NCBI RefSeq assembly: GCF_028640845.1
Contig: NC_080540.1
Coordinates: forward strand, 132,088,420-132,152,419
Direction of reading: 5' to 3'
DNA from: Ahaetulla prasina
Lineage: Eukaryota; Chordata; Lepidosauria; Squamata; Colubridae
Length of the DNA: 64,000 nucleotides
Of this stretch, positions 1 to 23,354 are shown one piece after another. Every line of letters starts with the position of its first letter. Positions within the stretch are counted from its first letter, which is position 1. A program made the translations under genes and the position numbers. The notes under the pieces were generated by a model, which saw only the letters and a list, made by a program, of their open reading frames with translations, ran no database searches and was not told the origin of the DNA.

Positions 1-617
1 GCAAAGTATCTGGGAGTTTTATATAATCCACACTGAAAGTCCAAAGAGTCTACATTTCAAAGATGTTGCTAAGATAATTGTGATGCAAGTAGTTTCTGCG
101 CTACTCTCTTTGTTGCCTCTACTATACTCCCCCATTTGTTGCAGCAACAGTCCCTTGTAGGTTTCCAGTTTAAATAGAGCTGTCTGTGATTTAACATAGG
201 TCGCCTTCTCCCATAGCTGTATAAGTGTAGAGTAGTGTTTTTAGTTATCCCCTCTGTGTTCAGAAGAATGGAATTGTTATGTAGTAAATCTAAATCATAT
301 GGAATTATGGAAGTTAGAGATACAGTGTCGTATAATTCTGGGTAGAAACTGCTTGAGAATATCTTGGAAGCAGCTGACATCTGTCTCATCTATGATTCAG
401 CCCCAGTGTTTTGTGATAAGGCTTTCTTGGGACAGCTTTTTCTCAGGAAGTTCTTTATTACCAAATGTCCCCAGGGTAAGTAGAAAGGCTGCCTTCATGC
501 AACATTTGTTTTTCTTAAGCCGCCCTTGTTCAATAAGGCAAGAAAGCTTCCAGGGTGAAAGTATGACAATTAGCCTGGTCGTCCTAGCTGATTTTATACC
601 CAAAGGCATGTGAAGGT
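1..617. other. Unassigned left-edge sequence
   Basis: No coding exon or recognisable repeat is visible here. Short open frames exist on both strands, but none has splice-site support or resembles a known protein. The stretch lies upstream of the first visible exon of the PY-motif gene on the plus strand, so it could be intron or intergenic DNA. Confidence 0.5.
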
Positions 618-972
618 CTCACGGTGGCTCTTGCTGATTTTTCTTAGAAGTGCATTGGCCTAAGAACTATGTTTGTCTCTGTTTAGAGCTTTCAAGGGTT
701 TACGCGTTTTGTTTTAAAAGCTGAGGTCAAGTCAAACTATCTTGGCTTGGAGAGAATGTCCTGTGAGTCAATAGATGTCCCCAAGGATTTAGTTCTCACG
801 GTGGTTCTTGCTTACTTTTCTCAGAAGCAGCGTATCAGCCTAATTGCTATGTTTGTCCTATGTTTAGAGCTTTCAAAATTCACTCATTTTGTTTCAAAAG
901 TTGAGGCCAAGCCAAACTGTCTTGGCTTGCATGCCTTGTGATTAGATAGATGTCCCCAAGGACTCAGTTCTC
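618..972. repeat. Two-copy tandem duplication, unit about 177 bp
   Basis: The segment starting at 618 (ctcacggtgg) recurs at 795 with the same internal landmarks in the same order: 'atgtttgtc', 'gtttagagctttcaa', 'gttt(t/c)aaaag', 'tatcttggctt' / 'tgtcttggctt', 'atagatgtccccaagga' and a closing 'agttct'. The copies differ by scattered substitutions and small indels, so the duplication is not recent. It matches no family I recognise. Confidence 0.75.
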
Positions 973-1364
973 TTCATCTCTTTGAAAATCAATTGCCTGG
1001 AAAGAAATCACCTCTTGCTTCCAACCCATATGGATATCCATTCTTGGAAAAGAAATCAAATGGCTGGACAGTTTCAGGGGAAACACACTGATACTTAATC
1101 ATACGATTAAACCTAGCCACTATTTTAAATAATGCATAAAACTATTACTGATTTAGTTATTGTTTGCTGAGTTAACCACAGTTGACTAGTTTTGATCTGT
1201 TTCTAAAAATAAATGAACCACATTGAAACAGACCAGCATAAAAAACATATCCTGGTAACTTTTTCTTTAACCTGTTTTCCTCTTGTGTGCATTGGAATGT
1301 CCCAGAATTTACAGCTACCAATTGAGCAGGAATTCTTAAAGGCTGTAGTATTTGGAGAAGAACG
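973..1364. other. Unassigned spacer
   Basis: No gene or recognised repeat is seen. Several overlapping short open frames on both strands lack splice or homology support. Confidence 0.4.
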
Positions 1365-1626
1365 GACATGGGCAATGGTGGGTTTCAAAATTTTTTACTA
1401 CCGGTTCTGAGGGCATGGCGTGGTGGGCATGGCAGGGGAAGAATACTGCAAAATCTCCATTTCCTCCCGATCAGCTGGGACTCGGGAGGCAGAGAATAGA
1501 TGGGGGCAGGGCCAGTCAGAGGTGGTATTTACTGGTTCTCTGAACTACTCAAAATTTCCGCTACCAATTCTCCAGGTTTCAGGAGGTTCTGACCAGAACC
1601 TCCCAAAACCAACCTCTGGACATGGG
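1365..1626. mobile_element. hAT-like nonautonomous DNA transposon (MITE) with 8-bp TSD
   Basis: The element at 1373-1618 begins caatggtggg and ends with an imperfect complement. It is flanked by a perfect 8-bp target duplication, gacatggg, at 1365-1372 and 1619-1626. It contains 'ctaccggttctgag' and 'tactggttctctga' blocks shared with the elements near 6609, 19223 and 47421. Terminal inverted repeats plus an 8-bp TSD are typical of hAT elements. It has no coding capacity. Confidence 0.7.
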
Positions 1627-1919
1627 ATGGATCCTTTAAGCTATTGCCTGATTTGGAATTTTCTGGCCAACTATACTTTTTAGTAGGTACACATATCCCA
1701 CTTTTTTTTTTCATGTTTGTGTGCCCATTTACAAAGTTTCTGAAAAGTTTGGTTAGCTGAGGAAAGTAAGACTGTGTTGAAAATGTTGGTCTATGGTGAT
1801 CGTAAAGCAGACATGCTGAGCTCAGGTCTGGTGAATCTATGCCACGTGTCAGTTAAACTTGCAAAACCTAAAGCAGTATTTAAGATATGGACTTTAGCTC
1901 CCTGCCAATAGATCTTAAA
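1627..1919. other. Unassigned spacer
   Basis: No coding exon or repeat is recognised between the hAT MITE and the CR1 fragment. Confidence 0.4.
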
Positions 1920-2064
1920 GTGGCTGAGGTCACTTCTCTAGTTCTTGCTTCTGGCTTCAGAAGTTGTAGGAGCTTCATCACTGGAAGCTTTCAAGAAGCG
2001 ACTGGATTGCCATTTGTCAGAAATGGTGTAGGGTCTCTTGCTTGGGCAGGGGGTTGGACTAGAT
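1920..2064 (+). mobile_element. CR1 LINE 3' end, left part (split by insertion)
   Basis: Landmarks of the CR1 3' terminus are 'agcttcatcactggaagc', 'ttcaagaagcgactgg' and 'gcttgggcagggggttgg'. The reverse complement of the same tail starts the inverted CR1 near 23.36 kb. Continuity is broken at 2064 by a hAT element. The 'gttattctgttatt' repeat typical of the CR1 end reappears near 2680. Confidence 0.65.
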
Positions 2065-2410
2065 CAGGAATCGGCAACCTTAAACATTTTAAAAGAGCCA
2101 CAAAAGTCCTAACTGGAAGCCCCCCCGTTCAATTCTGGAGCCGACTGGAAGTCTGGTTCACCCACCATAGAGTCTACTCCTTTTTCTTCTACTTGTCCTA
2201 ACCGAAAGTCCTATCAATTGTGGAGCTGACTGGAAAGCTTGCCCCTTGCCATAGAGTCTCTTCCTGGTGCACCGTGCTTCTCACCCCCCCTCCCTTTAAC
2301 CGGAAGCTCCTCTCAAAATTGTGGCACCGACCGGCAACAGGGATGACAGCAGACAGATGAAAGAGCCACATGCGCTCCAGAGCCGCGGGTTGCTGACCCC
2401 TGGACTAGAA
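2057..2410. mobile_element. hAT-like element inserted in CR1
   Basis: Terminal inverted repeats caggaatcggcaacc (2065) and gggttgctgacccctg (ending 2402) enclose about 338 bp. Flanking 8-bp duplications are gactagat (2057-2064) and gactagaa (2403-2410), 7 of 8 identical. The GC-rich interior has no open frame of note. The insertion interrupts the 'ggttggactagaag' block of the CR1 tail. Confidence 0.75.
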
Positions 2411-2440
2411 GATTGATAAAGTCCTTTATATATCCTTTAT

Positions 2441-2604
2441 ATATTACAAATATAATATAAATATAATATAATAATATAAATATAATATAATATAATATAA
2501 TATAATATAATATAATATAATATAATATAATATAATATAATATAATATAATATAATATAATATAATATAATATAAATATAAATATAAATATATATTTATA
2601 TATA
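2441..2604. repeat. AATAT-type microsatellite
   Basis: About 160 bp of nearly pure (taatataata)-type pentamers with a few octamer variants. It adjoins a LINE 3' end at 2605, oriented so that the array lies on the 5' side of the tail fragment. It gives rise to a spurious Tyr/Ile-rich open frame on the minus strand. Confidence 0.85.
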
Positions 2605-2690
2605 CTTTATGCACCAAGACAAATTCCTTGTGTGTCCAATCACACTTGGCCAATAAAAATTCTATTCTATTCCATCTCTGTTATTCTGTT
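2605..2690 (+). mobile_element. LINE 3'-tail fragment with ATTCT end
   Basis: The sequence 'gcaccaagacaaattcct', 'tgtgtccaatcacacttggc' and 'caataaaaattctattct' is the same 3' terminus as the LINE at 3.75-5.88 kb. Only the last 70 bp or so is present, so this is a severely 5'-truncated insertion. It ends in ATTCT units and then runs into a 'ctgttattctgtt' block that looks like the remaining CR1 terminus. Confidence 0.75.
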
Positions 2691-3744
2691 ATTATTCTGC
2701 TTATTTTTCAAATCCCAGATTCAGATTTCAGACCAAACATGAAACTTCTCGTGGGTGCTGGTGCTGGTGTCCTTTGTTTTTATTTTGCTTTTTTGGGGGG
2801 GAGGGGTGTCTTTTGGTTCTTTTGGCTGGCCTTAGCAATCGGATTAATTGACAAACTAATATTCCTTTCTGATAGTTCCACTTGACAAGACTTGTAGTAG
2901 ATCTCTGCACTCAATTTTGTATTTTAGGAAAAAGGGGAAAATGCAAAATGGAGGCTTTGACCTCTATTAGTCATTCAAATTCATGCTTTATATTTCTTTA
3001 AAATGTGACTGGTCACACACTGACTACAGTACTATGTCTAATTACAATTTCCTGTCTTTCCTCCGGAGAGGGTTGCCCCATTGTTAACAGTAAAGGACTT
3101 TCAACTGCAATCAAGTGAAAACTCTCCTCCCCAAAGGAGTCATCCTGCAGAGAGTAGACCTGGAGTGGAAAAACTCTGGGAAGGACCAGCGATAGGGATT
3201 TTACGAGATGACTCACTTTTCTTTTCACTGTGGCTCCTTTAGTCATAGCTCCCCATGGGATCATTGCTCTTCAGATAGGACTTCAAGAGGGTTGCCATTG
3301 CAAACATGTACAGTTGCATATGGAAAGTATGGAAGTAATATTGAAATAATCAAGACGGCTTACACTTTCTATTATCAGAGAAGCAAATCTTTGAATGTTG
3401 TGTATTAGAACAAAAAGTTATATTAGATCAGATCAAAAACTTGTCTAGTCTAGCACTTGAGTTGTACAGATGACCCTGGAAAGAACACAAGAGGAGCTCA
3501 AAAACAATCCTGTTCTCTGGACCTGCCCCTCAGTAATCAGAACTGAGTGGCATAATTACATAGGACTTCTATGTTCAGGTCATTCAGTTCATTATTAAAA
3601 CAAACTCCCTGGAAACACACATTCCTATTTACTTTTATGTCTGCTCCTCACCTCCTCTGAACCATCTTTTCTATCATATTTCTGTCTGGCTCTCAGTTTT
3701 AATAGAAAATAATGCAGATCCCAGAAGTCTGAATCAGACCCTTT
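2691..3744. other. Unassigned spacer
   Basis: A hydrophobic open frame at about 2740-2885 and a minus-strand frame at 3013-3264 were examined. Neither has splice sites or recognisable similarity. No repeat family is identified in this kilobase. Confidence 0.4.
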
Positions 3745-5816
3745 TCTGCTTCAGAGAATATACAAGGAACTTGCGAATACACAGTAATAACAAACCTTGG
3801 TTTACACCTAAACTTAAGCAGCTACGACATTCCAAAGAGGAAGCCTACAGAAAAGGTGATAAAATGCTGTACAATCAGGCCAGAAATGCACTAACAAGGG
3901 AGATAAGAGCAGCAAAAAGAAGCTACTCTGAAAAGCTAAAGAATCAATTTTCAGCAAATGAACCAGCAAACATGTGGAAAACTCTTAAAAATATCACCGG
4001 CTATGGCAAACCTCCTTCCCAGGCTGAAGGTAATCAACAACTGGCAGATGACCTGAATGAGTTTTACTGCAGGTTTGAAAGGAAACTACAGCCACCTATC
4101 TCCATAACCCCCATCTCAGACACACCAACAACAGCCAAGCCTCCTACAACTGACCCCATTTCATTGGGTTCACAACCCCTAGTGATCACAGAAAAGGAAG
4201 TGCAGGACCTATTTCACAGACAAAAGCCAGGAAAAGCTCCAGGCCCAGACAAGATAACTCCTTCTTGCTTAAAAGTCTGTGCTGACCAATTGGCCCCATC
4301 TTCACCCATATTTTCAATAAATCACTAGAGATGTGCTATGTTCCTTCTTGCTTCAAACGCTCTACCATCATCCCAGTGCCGAAGAAGCCCACCATCAAGG
4401 AACTGAATGACTACAGACCAGTTGCTCTAACATCTGTAGTCATGAAAACCTTTGAAAGGCTAGTGCTTTCCTACCTGAAAACCATCACGAATCCGCTCTT
4501 AGACCCCTTGCAATTTGCATACCGAGCAAATAGATCAACAGATGATGCTGTTAATATGGCTCTGCACTACATCCTACAACATCTTGAGTCTCCAAAGACC
4601 TATGCAAGGGTCCTTTTTGTAGACTTTAGTTCAGCATTCAATACCATCATTCCAGACATTCTTCTAACTAAGCTAAACCAGCTACAGGTACCGGAACAGA
4701 CTTGTAAGTGGATCACAAGCTTCCTAACAAACAGGAAGCAGCAGGTGAAGCTAAGCAAGATCACATCAAATACCTGTACAATTAGCACAGGGGCCCCCCA
4801 GGCTGTGTGCTCTCCCCACTTCTCTTCTCACTGTATACCAATGACTGCATCTCCAATGATCCATTTGTTAAGCTACTGAAGTTCGCAGATGACACAACAG
4901 TGATTGGTCTCATTCGAGACAATGACGAATCCGCATATAGACGAGAGGTCGAACGACTAGCCTTGTGGTGCAACCAAAACAATCTGGAACTGAACACACT
5001 CAAAACCGTAGAAATGGTGGTAGACTTTAGGAAAAACCCTTCCATACTTCCACCTCTCACAATACTTGACAACACAGTATCAACAGTAGAAACCTTCAAA
5101 TTTCTGGGTTCTATCATATCGCAAGATCTCAAATGGACAGCTAACATCAAAACATCATTAAAAAGGACAACAAAGAATGTTCTTTCTGCCAACTCAGTAA
5201 GCTCAAACTGCCCAAGGAGCTGCTGATCCAATTCTACAGAGGAATTATTGAGTCTGTCATTTGCACCTCTATAACTGTCTGGTTCGGTTCTGCAACCCAA
5301 CAAGAAAAACACAGACTTCAGAGGATAATTAGAACTGCAGAAAAATAATTGCTACCAACTTGCCTTCCATTGAGGACCTGTATACTGCACGAATCAAGAA
5401 GAGGGCCGTGAAAATATTTGCAGATCCCTCGCATCCTGGACATAAACTGTTTCAACTCCTACCCTCAAAACGACGCTATAGAGCACTGCACACCAGAACA
5501 ACTAGACACAAGAACAGTTTTTTCCCAAAGGCCATCACTCTGCTAAACAAATAATTCCCTCAACACTGTCAGACTATTTACTGAATCTGCACTACTATTA
5601 ATCGTTTCATAGTTCCCATCACCAATCTCTTTCCACTTATGACTGTATGACTATAACTTGTTGCTGGCAATCCTTATGATTTATATTGATATATTGATCA
5701 TCAATTGTGTTGTAAATGTTGTACCTTGATGAACATATCTTTTCTTTTATGTACACTGAGAGCATATGCACCAAGACAAATTCCTTGTGTGTCCAATCAC
5801 ACTTGGCCAATAAAAT
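3745..5816 (+). pseudogene. Decayed non-LTR retrotransposon (Jockey-group LINE), RT region to 3' end
   Basis: Four successive open segments (3771-4328, about 4331-4879, 4807-5226 and 5222-5554) in shifting frames read through one reverse transcriptase. Visible blocks are GKAPGPDKITPSCLK near the RT start, [32 protein letters not shown] (motif A), a damaged GAPQGC motif B near 4800, and [13 protein letters not shown] (motif C) with both catalytic aspartates. The C-terminal region has LFQLLPSKRRYRALHTRTTR. At least three single-base indels (near 4295, 4800 and 5150) break the frame. No endonuclease domain precedes it, so the copy is 5'-truncated. I place it in the L2/CR1 part of the Jockey superfamily; the exact clade is uncertain. 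Confidence 0.85.
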
Positions 5817-5880
5817 TCTATTCTATTCTATTCTATTCTATTCTATTCTATTCTATTCTATTCTATTCTATTCTATTCTA
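5817..5880 (+). repeat. ATTCT (AATAG) microsatellite tail of the LINE
   Basis: About 12 tandem ATTCT units directly follow 'ggccaataaa' at the LINE 3' end. Snake LINEs are known for AATAG microsatellite tails, which supports a snake-like genome. Confidence 0.9.
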
Positions 5881-5895
5881 ATATGTAGAAACATA

Positions 5896-5897
<2 letters not shown>

Positions 5898-5933
<36 letters not shown>

Positions 5934-5941
5934 GCAGAGCA
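5898..5941. repeat. Compound (TG)n(AG)n microsatellite
   Basis: A run of gt dinucleotides followed by a run of ga dinucleotides, close to the LINE tail. Confidence 0.85.
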
Positions 5942-6600
5942 GAGCCTAATGGGTTTTTTACCTACTTGAGGTTGCCCTTAGATAGTATTGGAATAAGAAG
6001 GAAAATGCCACTTTAGCACTGGTTCAGCTAAGGGCTGCGTAAGCCTGCCTTACTCCATGAGCTGAGTATTGGATGAAGGCAGCATTATGGGGATTGAGCA
6101 AAATGTTTGCCAGGCCATTATTTGTGCAACTGGGGACTTGGTCTAAAATAGCCCTCTACCCTCCAGTTCATTCCTTTTACTATAATTCCAGCAATGTAGA
6201 GGGAAAGTGGAGACACACAAAGGCTCACTGTCCTATTGGGGCACTGAGGGCATTCCTCCAGGTGGCTTCACTGTAGTTACAACAATCCTGCCCTATTACT
6301 GATGAGATTCCCTGCATTCTCTTTTGTTGGAGAATGGAAAAGTTGTGTGAATTGTGGTCCATTGGCATCCACAGTGGCAGGTGCTGAAACCAGCAAGATA
6401 ATGGATGCGGCCTCAGGATTCAAGCTTCCCTCTTTCATATGGGCATTGATGTCATACACGTGGGCAAAGAGGTTGGATTGGCATTGCAACCCTGCATCCA
6501 GCATCTTGCCTGTTTTGAACACACATGCAACCCCCCCATGGTGGCAGATGGCCCATCAACCTCTGCCTAACCTACCTGCTACCCTTCTGCATAATTGGAC
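5942..6600. other. Unassigned sequence
   Basis: No exon or recognised transposon. The 117-codon open frame at 6302-6655 runs into a MITE and has no domain I can name. Confidence 0.4.
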
Positions 6601-6777
6601 AGCACTATCAGTGGTAGGTTGCTACTGGTTCTCCCCAGATGAGGCGAACTGGTAGCTGCGGTGAGAGGCTCCGCCCATGTGCCCAGACGTCTCTGCGCAT
6701 GCGCAGAAGCTTCTGCACATGCACAGAAGTGTTGTGCACAGTGGCAACGGGATTTGAAACCCACTACTGAGCACCAC
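6601..6777. mobile_element. hAT-like MITE
   Basis: Starts cagtggtaggttgctac at 6609 and ends aacccactactg at 6769. The flanks agcactat and agcaccac match at 6 of 8 bases. It shares the 'ctactggttct' / 'gaactggtag' core with the MITEs at 1373, 19223 and 47421. Confidence 0.6.
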
Positions 6778-7348
6778 CCAGTAAGATTAGTCAGCCACAT
6801 CAGATTCTGTATGTGCAAGAAATGTGTCGTTTTCATCTAGTTTCATCTCTCAGTTTTGGTTGGTTGAAGAAAGAGAGAGATTGGAAACTCCTCCCACCAC
6901 CCCATTGAAAACCGCGCTTTAGAGAGATGTGGGAGCATATCTTCCATGATCAAGAGCAGCCTTATCACTCTCAGTGATGGAACTATTTCTCAGCTCATTG
7001 AGAGCCACTGCTAGTATGGGGGAGAGAACAGGGACAACCTCATGAGAACCACACCAGGATACCAAGAGTTGGTTTGGGATGCTGCCTTTATTTAGTAGCT
7101 GTTGTTTGGGAATTTTGCAATGGTGTACCTGCCTTGTATGTATATATCCATTTTTCCCCTTCCCTACTCCTGTGCCATACATTTTAGTGAAATATACAGA
7201 ATGGGCTCCACAGAGAGGATTCAGTAGAATTACTATTTCTTGTGGACCACTTGCTAGTTTGTGTTGAGTAATAGGTTGCTTTTCCAGTCTGAAATTTCCA
7301 GAAGGAAAACACAGCTTTTATTTTTAATATTCTCCTCCCATCCTGCAG
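6778..7348. other. Sequence upstream of a PY-gene exon
   Basis: No repeat is identified. The last 30 bases are a pyrimidine-rich tract ending in 'cctcccatcctgcag', the splice acceptor used by the exon at 7349. Confidence 0.45.
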
Positions 7349-21070
<13,722 letters not shown>

Positions 21071-23354
21071 GCTGGGAATGAGTCCTCCACACTCCATGGC
21101 ACAGACTGGGCAAGACTTTCGTTTCTGCGGGGCAGTTGGCCAAAGGATGCTGAGGAAGTGGAATGAAACTCTTCGGCATTGTTGCAAAGCAAGCCATGTT
21201 CTCCCTTCCCCCCCTTACAACAATTACAGCTGTCTTGAGCTAATCCTTAAAGACAAAAATTTGCTCATCCTAATGGAACAAATTGCCGTAGGGAAGTTCT
21301 GGATCAGCTTCTCTCTTCCTCTTTTTATATACGTCGGACCCCAAATAAGGGGTCTTCCACCAAGAACAGCCTAGAACAGTGTTGCTCAACCTTGGTTGGC
21401 TACGTTGTGTGGACTTCAAATCCCAGAGTTCCCCAGCCAGGTGAACGTTGCCACTCTCCGGCCTAGAGACTATTTCCAAGATATCTCCAGATGATCTTCT
21501 TGCTGCAGCAGTAAGTCAAGCAGACACACCATTGGAATTTTAGTTTGATCCCCCAGGAGCTAAACATCAAAGCCATTGAACCTTCCCTGATAGTTGTTTT
21601 AAAGCGATAAAGGCTTCTGGTTCAAAGACCACCCTCGGAGAATGTACAGCAGCTCTTCCACTTTTAAAAAAATACCTCTGTTAGAGCTGCCAAACTTTCA
21701 AGATATTTACCCAAACTTTTTATTTTCTGTTAGCCATCATAAAACAATATCCACAGGACACCATTCGGGGCTTCAAGTGACACAATGAATGTATTTTACC
21801 CTCTGGCTATTTTCATTAATCTGCACATATGAATGAACGCTGGACAAATTCTGGTGGGATTTTTCTCCTTTTGAAGACAGGGTGGGAGCCATTTTGCAGA
21901 TCTGGACAATTTCAGAGATTAAGTAGAAGACAAGTCTGGCACTTTTGTCTCATGTTTCCCCAATTGAAATACAAATAAGCCTGTTTTGCAGCCAAGCCAT
22001 AACTGATAAAAAGAGTTATCTGTCAAAATGTAAAAGTCTCCTCGGAAGGGAAGATTTCGCTATTTTCATCTATACCAGAATTGTTTATTCTGCTTGTCAG
22101 CTGGAGCTCAGACAGTCTTGATAAGCTTAAATTTAATTTGCTGTTTGGATGTGCTGGGGGGCAGGCTTTTGTTTGTTTGTGTTTGACTAATAATCACTCC
22201 AAATGTTCCTAATGCTATCATTGAAAATGAATCTAATTGGGAAATGCTTGGGATCGCTTCTACAGTTTAACATGTAAGTTATCAGAATGAGGTTACTTAT
22301 TTACCCTTTCCTGTCCGTGAGATTGAAAAGAACAAATTTGAGTTTAGGTATATTTGTGTTCAGGTTTTATTTTAAGGACAGTTAATGTAACACTCAATAT
22401 GGCTAACACATAAAGAGATAGCTGTAGTAAATTGATGTTTCTTTGCTCCTATCCCCGCCCCTGAACACTCTACTTGTATTACTGTATTTCATGTTTAAAG
22501 GCAAGCAGGCTTTCCTTTAACTTAACAGTTAGGTTCATACAAACCTCTGTTTTACTCATGGTTTGTTGAACAGGCCATAACCCAGTTAGCCAAAACCAAA
22601 GAAATCACACTGCGGCTTCGCATGCTGTACTTATACAGCTAATTACTGTTGAGTTCCACAGCCTGTTGAATGATTTACTTGAACTTTAGTTAGAACTATG
22701 GCTACGTATCTGCAGATAAAAAACAGAAGGAAATGACGGTGATTAGGGAGTGCACTGTTGCTATCACCAATGGGCCTCCAGTTTGCTGGTTTCACACACT
22801 GCATTAAGCTATAAAAGTTTCAACGCGGATTGCAATAGGAAGCCAGTCACCATGACCTATTGAAGAATCACATTTTGGCTTGGTGGGATATGTGAAGTTA
22901 AGTCAGACTCATTTTTACATCAAATCTTAAAAGAGAGAAACAAATCTGCTAAAACAACTCGCCTCATCTGGGATTAGGCATTCATTGACTTGAGTTCCCA
23001 GAATACCCAAAGTCAAAATGTGGCTTGTTTGCTTTGGGATCAGTGGGATATGTGAATCTGTTGGTTATGCATTTGTCAATGAAACATGAAAAAATTCATG
23101 CCTGTAATACACATAAAAGCTAGCACTATTGCATTTCATATTCTAACGGTGTACAGTACAGGGTGATTAGGCAGGCTATTTTCCCAATGAAGACAAGCCC
23201 TAAATTTACAATATATTTTTTTTCAATCTAAAAAAAAAAAGCAGGAGGCCAGTGAAGTATGAGACTGGCTGAATAATTATGTGATTTAGAAAGAGAACAG
23301 GTACTCTTGCACTCAACTGTTTAAACACTTCTTAGGTCCCAGGAAATGTAGCTA
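21071..23354. other. 3' UTR and intergenic sequence downstream of the PY-motif gene
   Basis: A degraded palindromic-MITE half ('cagtgttgctcaaccttgg') is at about 21379-21463. The rest is AT-rich with no exon or repeat I can name. I could not identify the polyadenylation signal of the PY-motif gene with confidence. Confidence 0.4.

Noticed and set aside
2444..2653. Tyr/Ile-rich open frame
   Set aside because: Translation of an AATAT microsatellite.
2628..2885. Hydrophobic 85-codon frame that could supply a membrane segment to the PY-motif gene
   Set aside because: It starts in a LINE tail and has no convincing donor or acceptor; splicing to 7349 is not supported.
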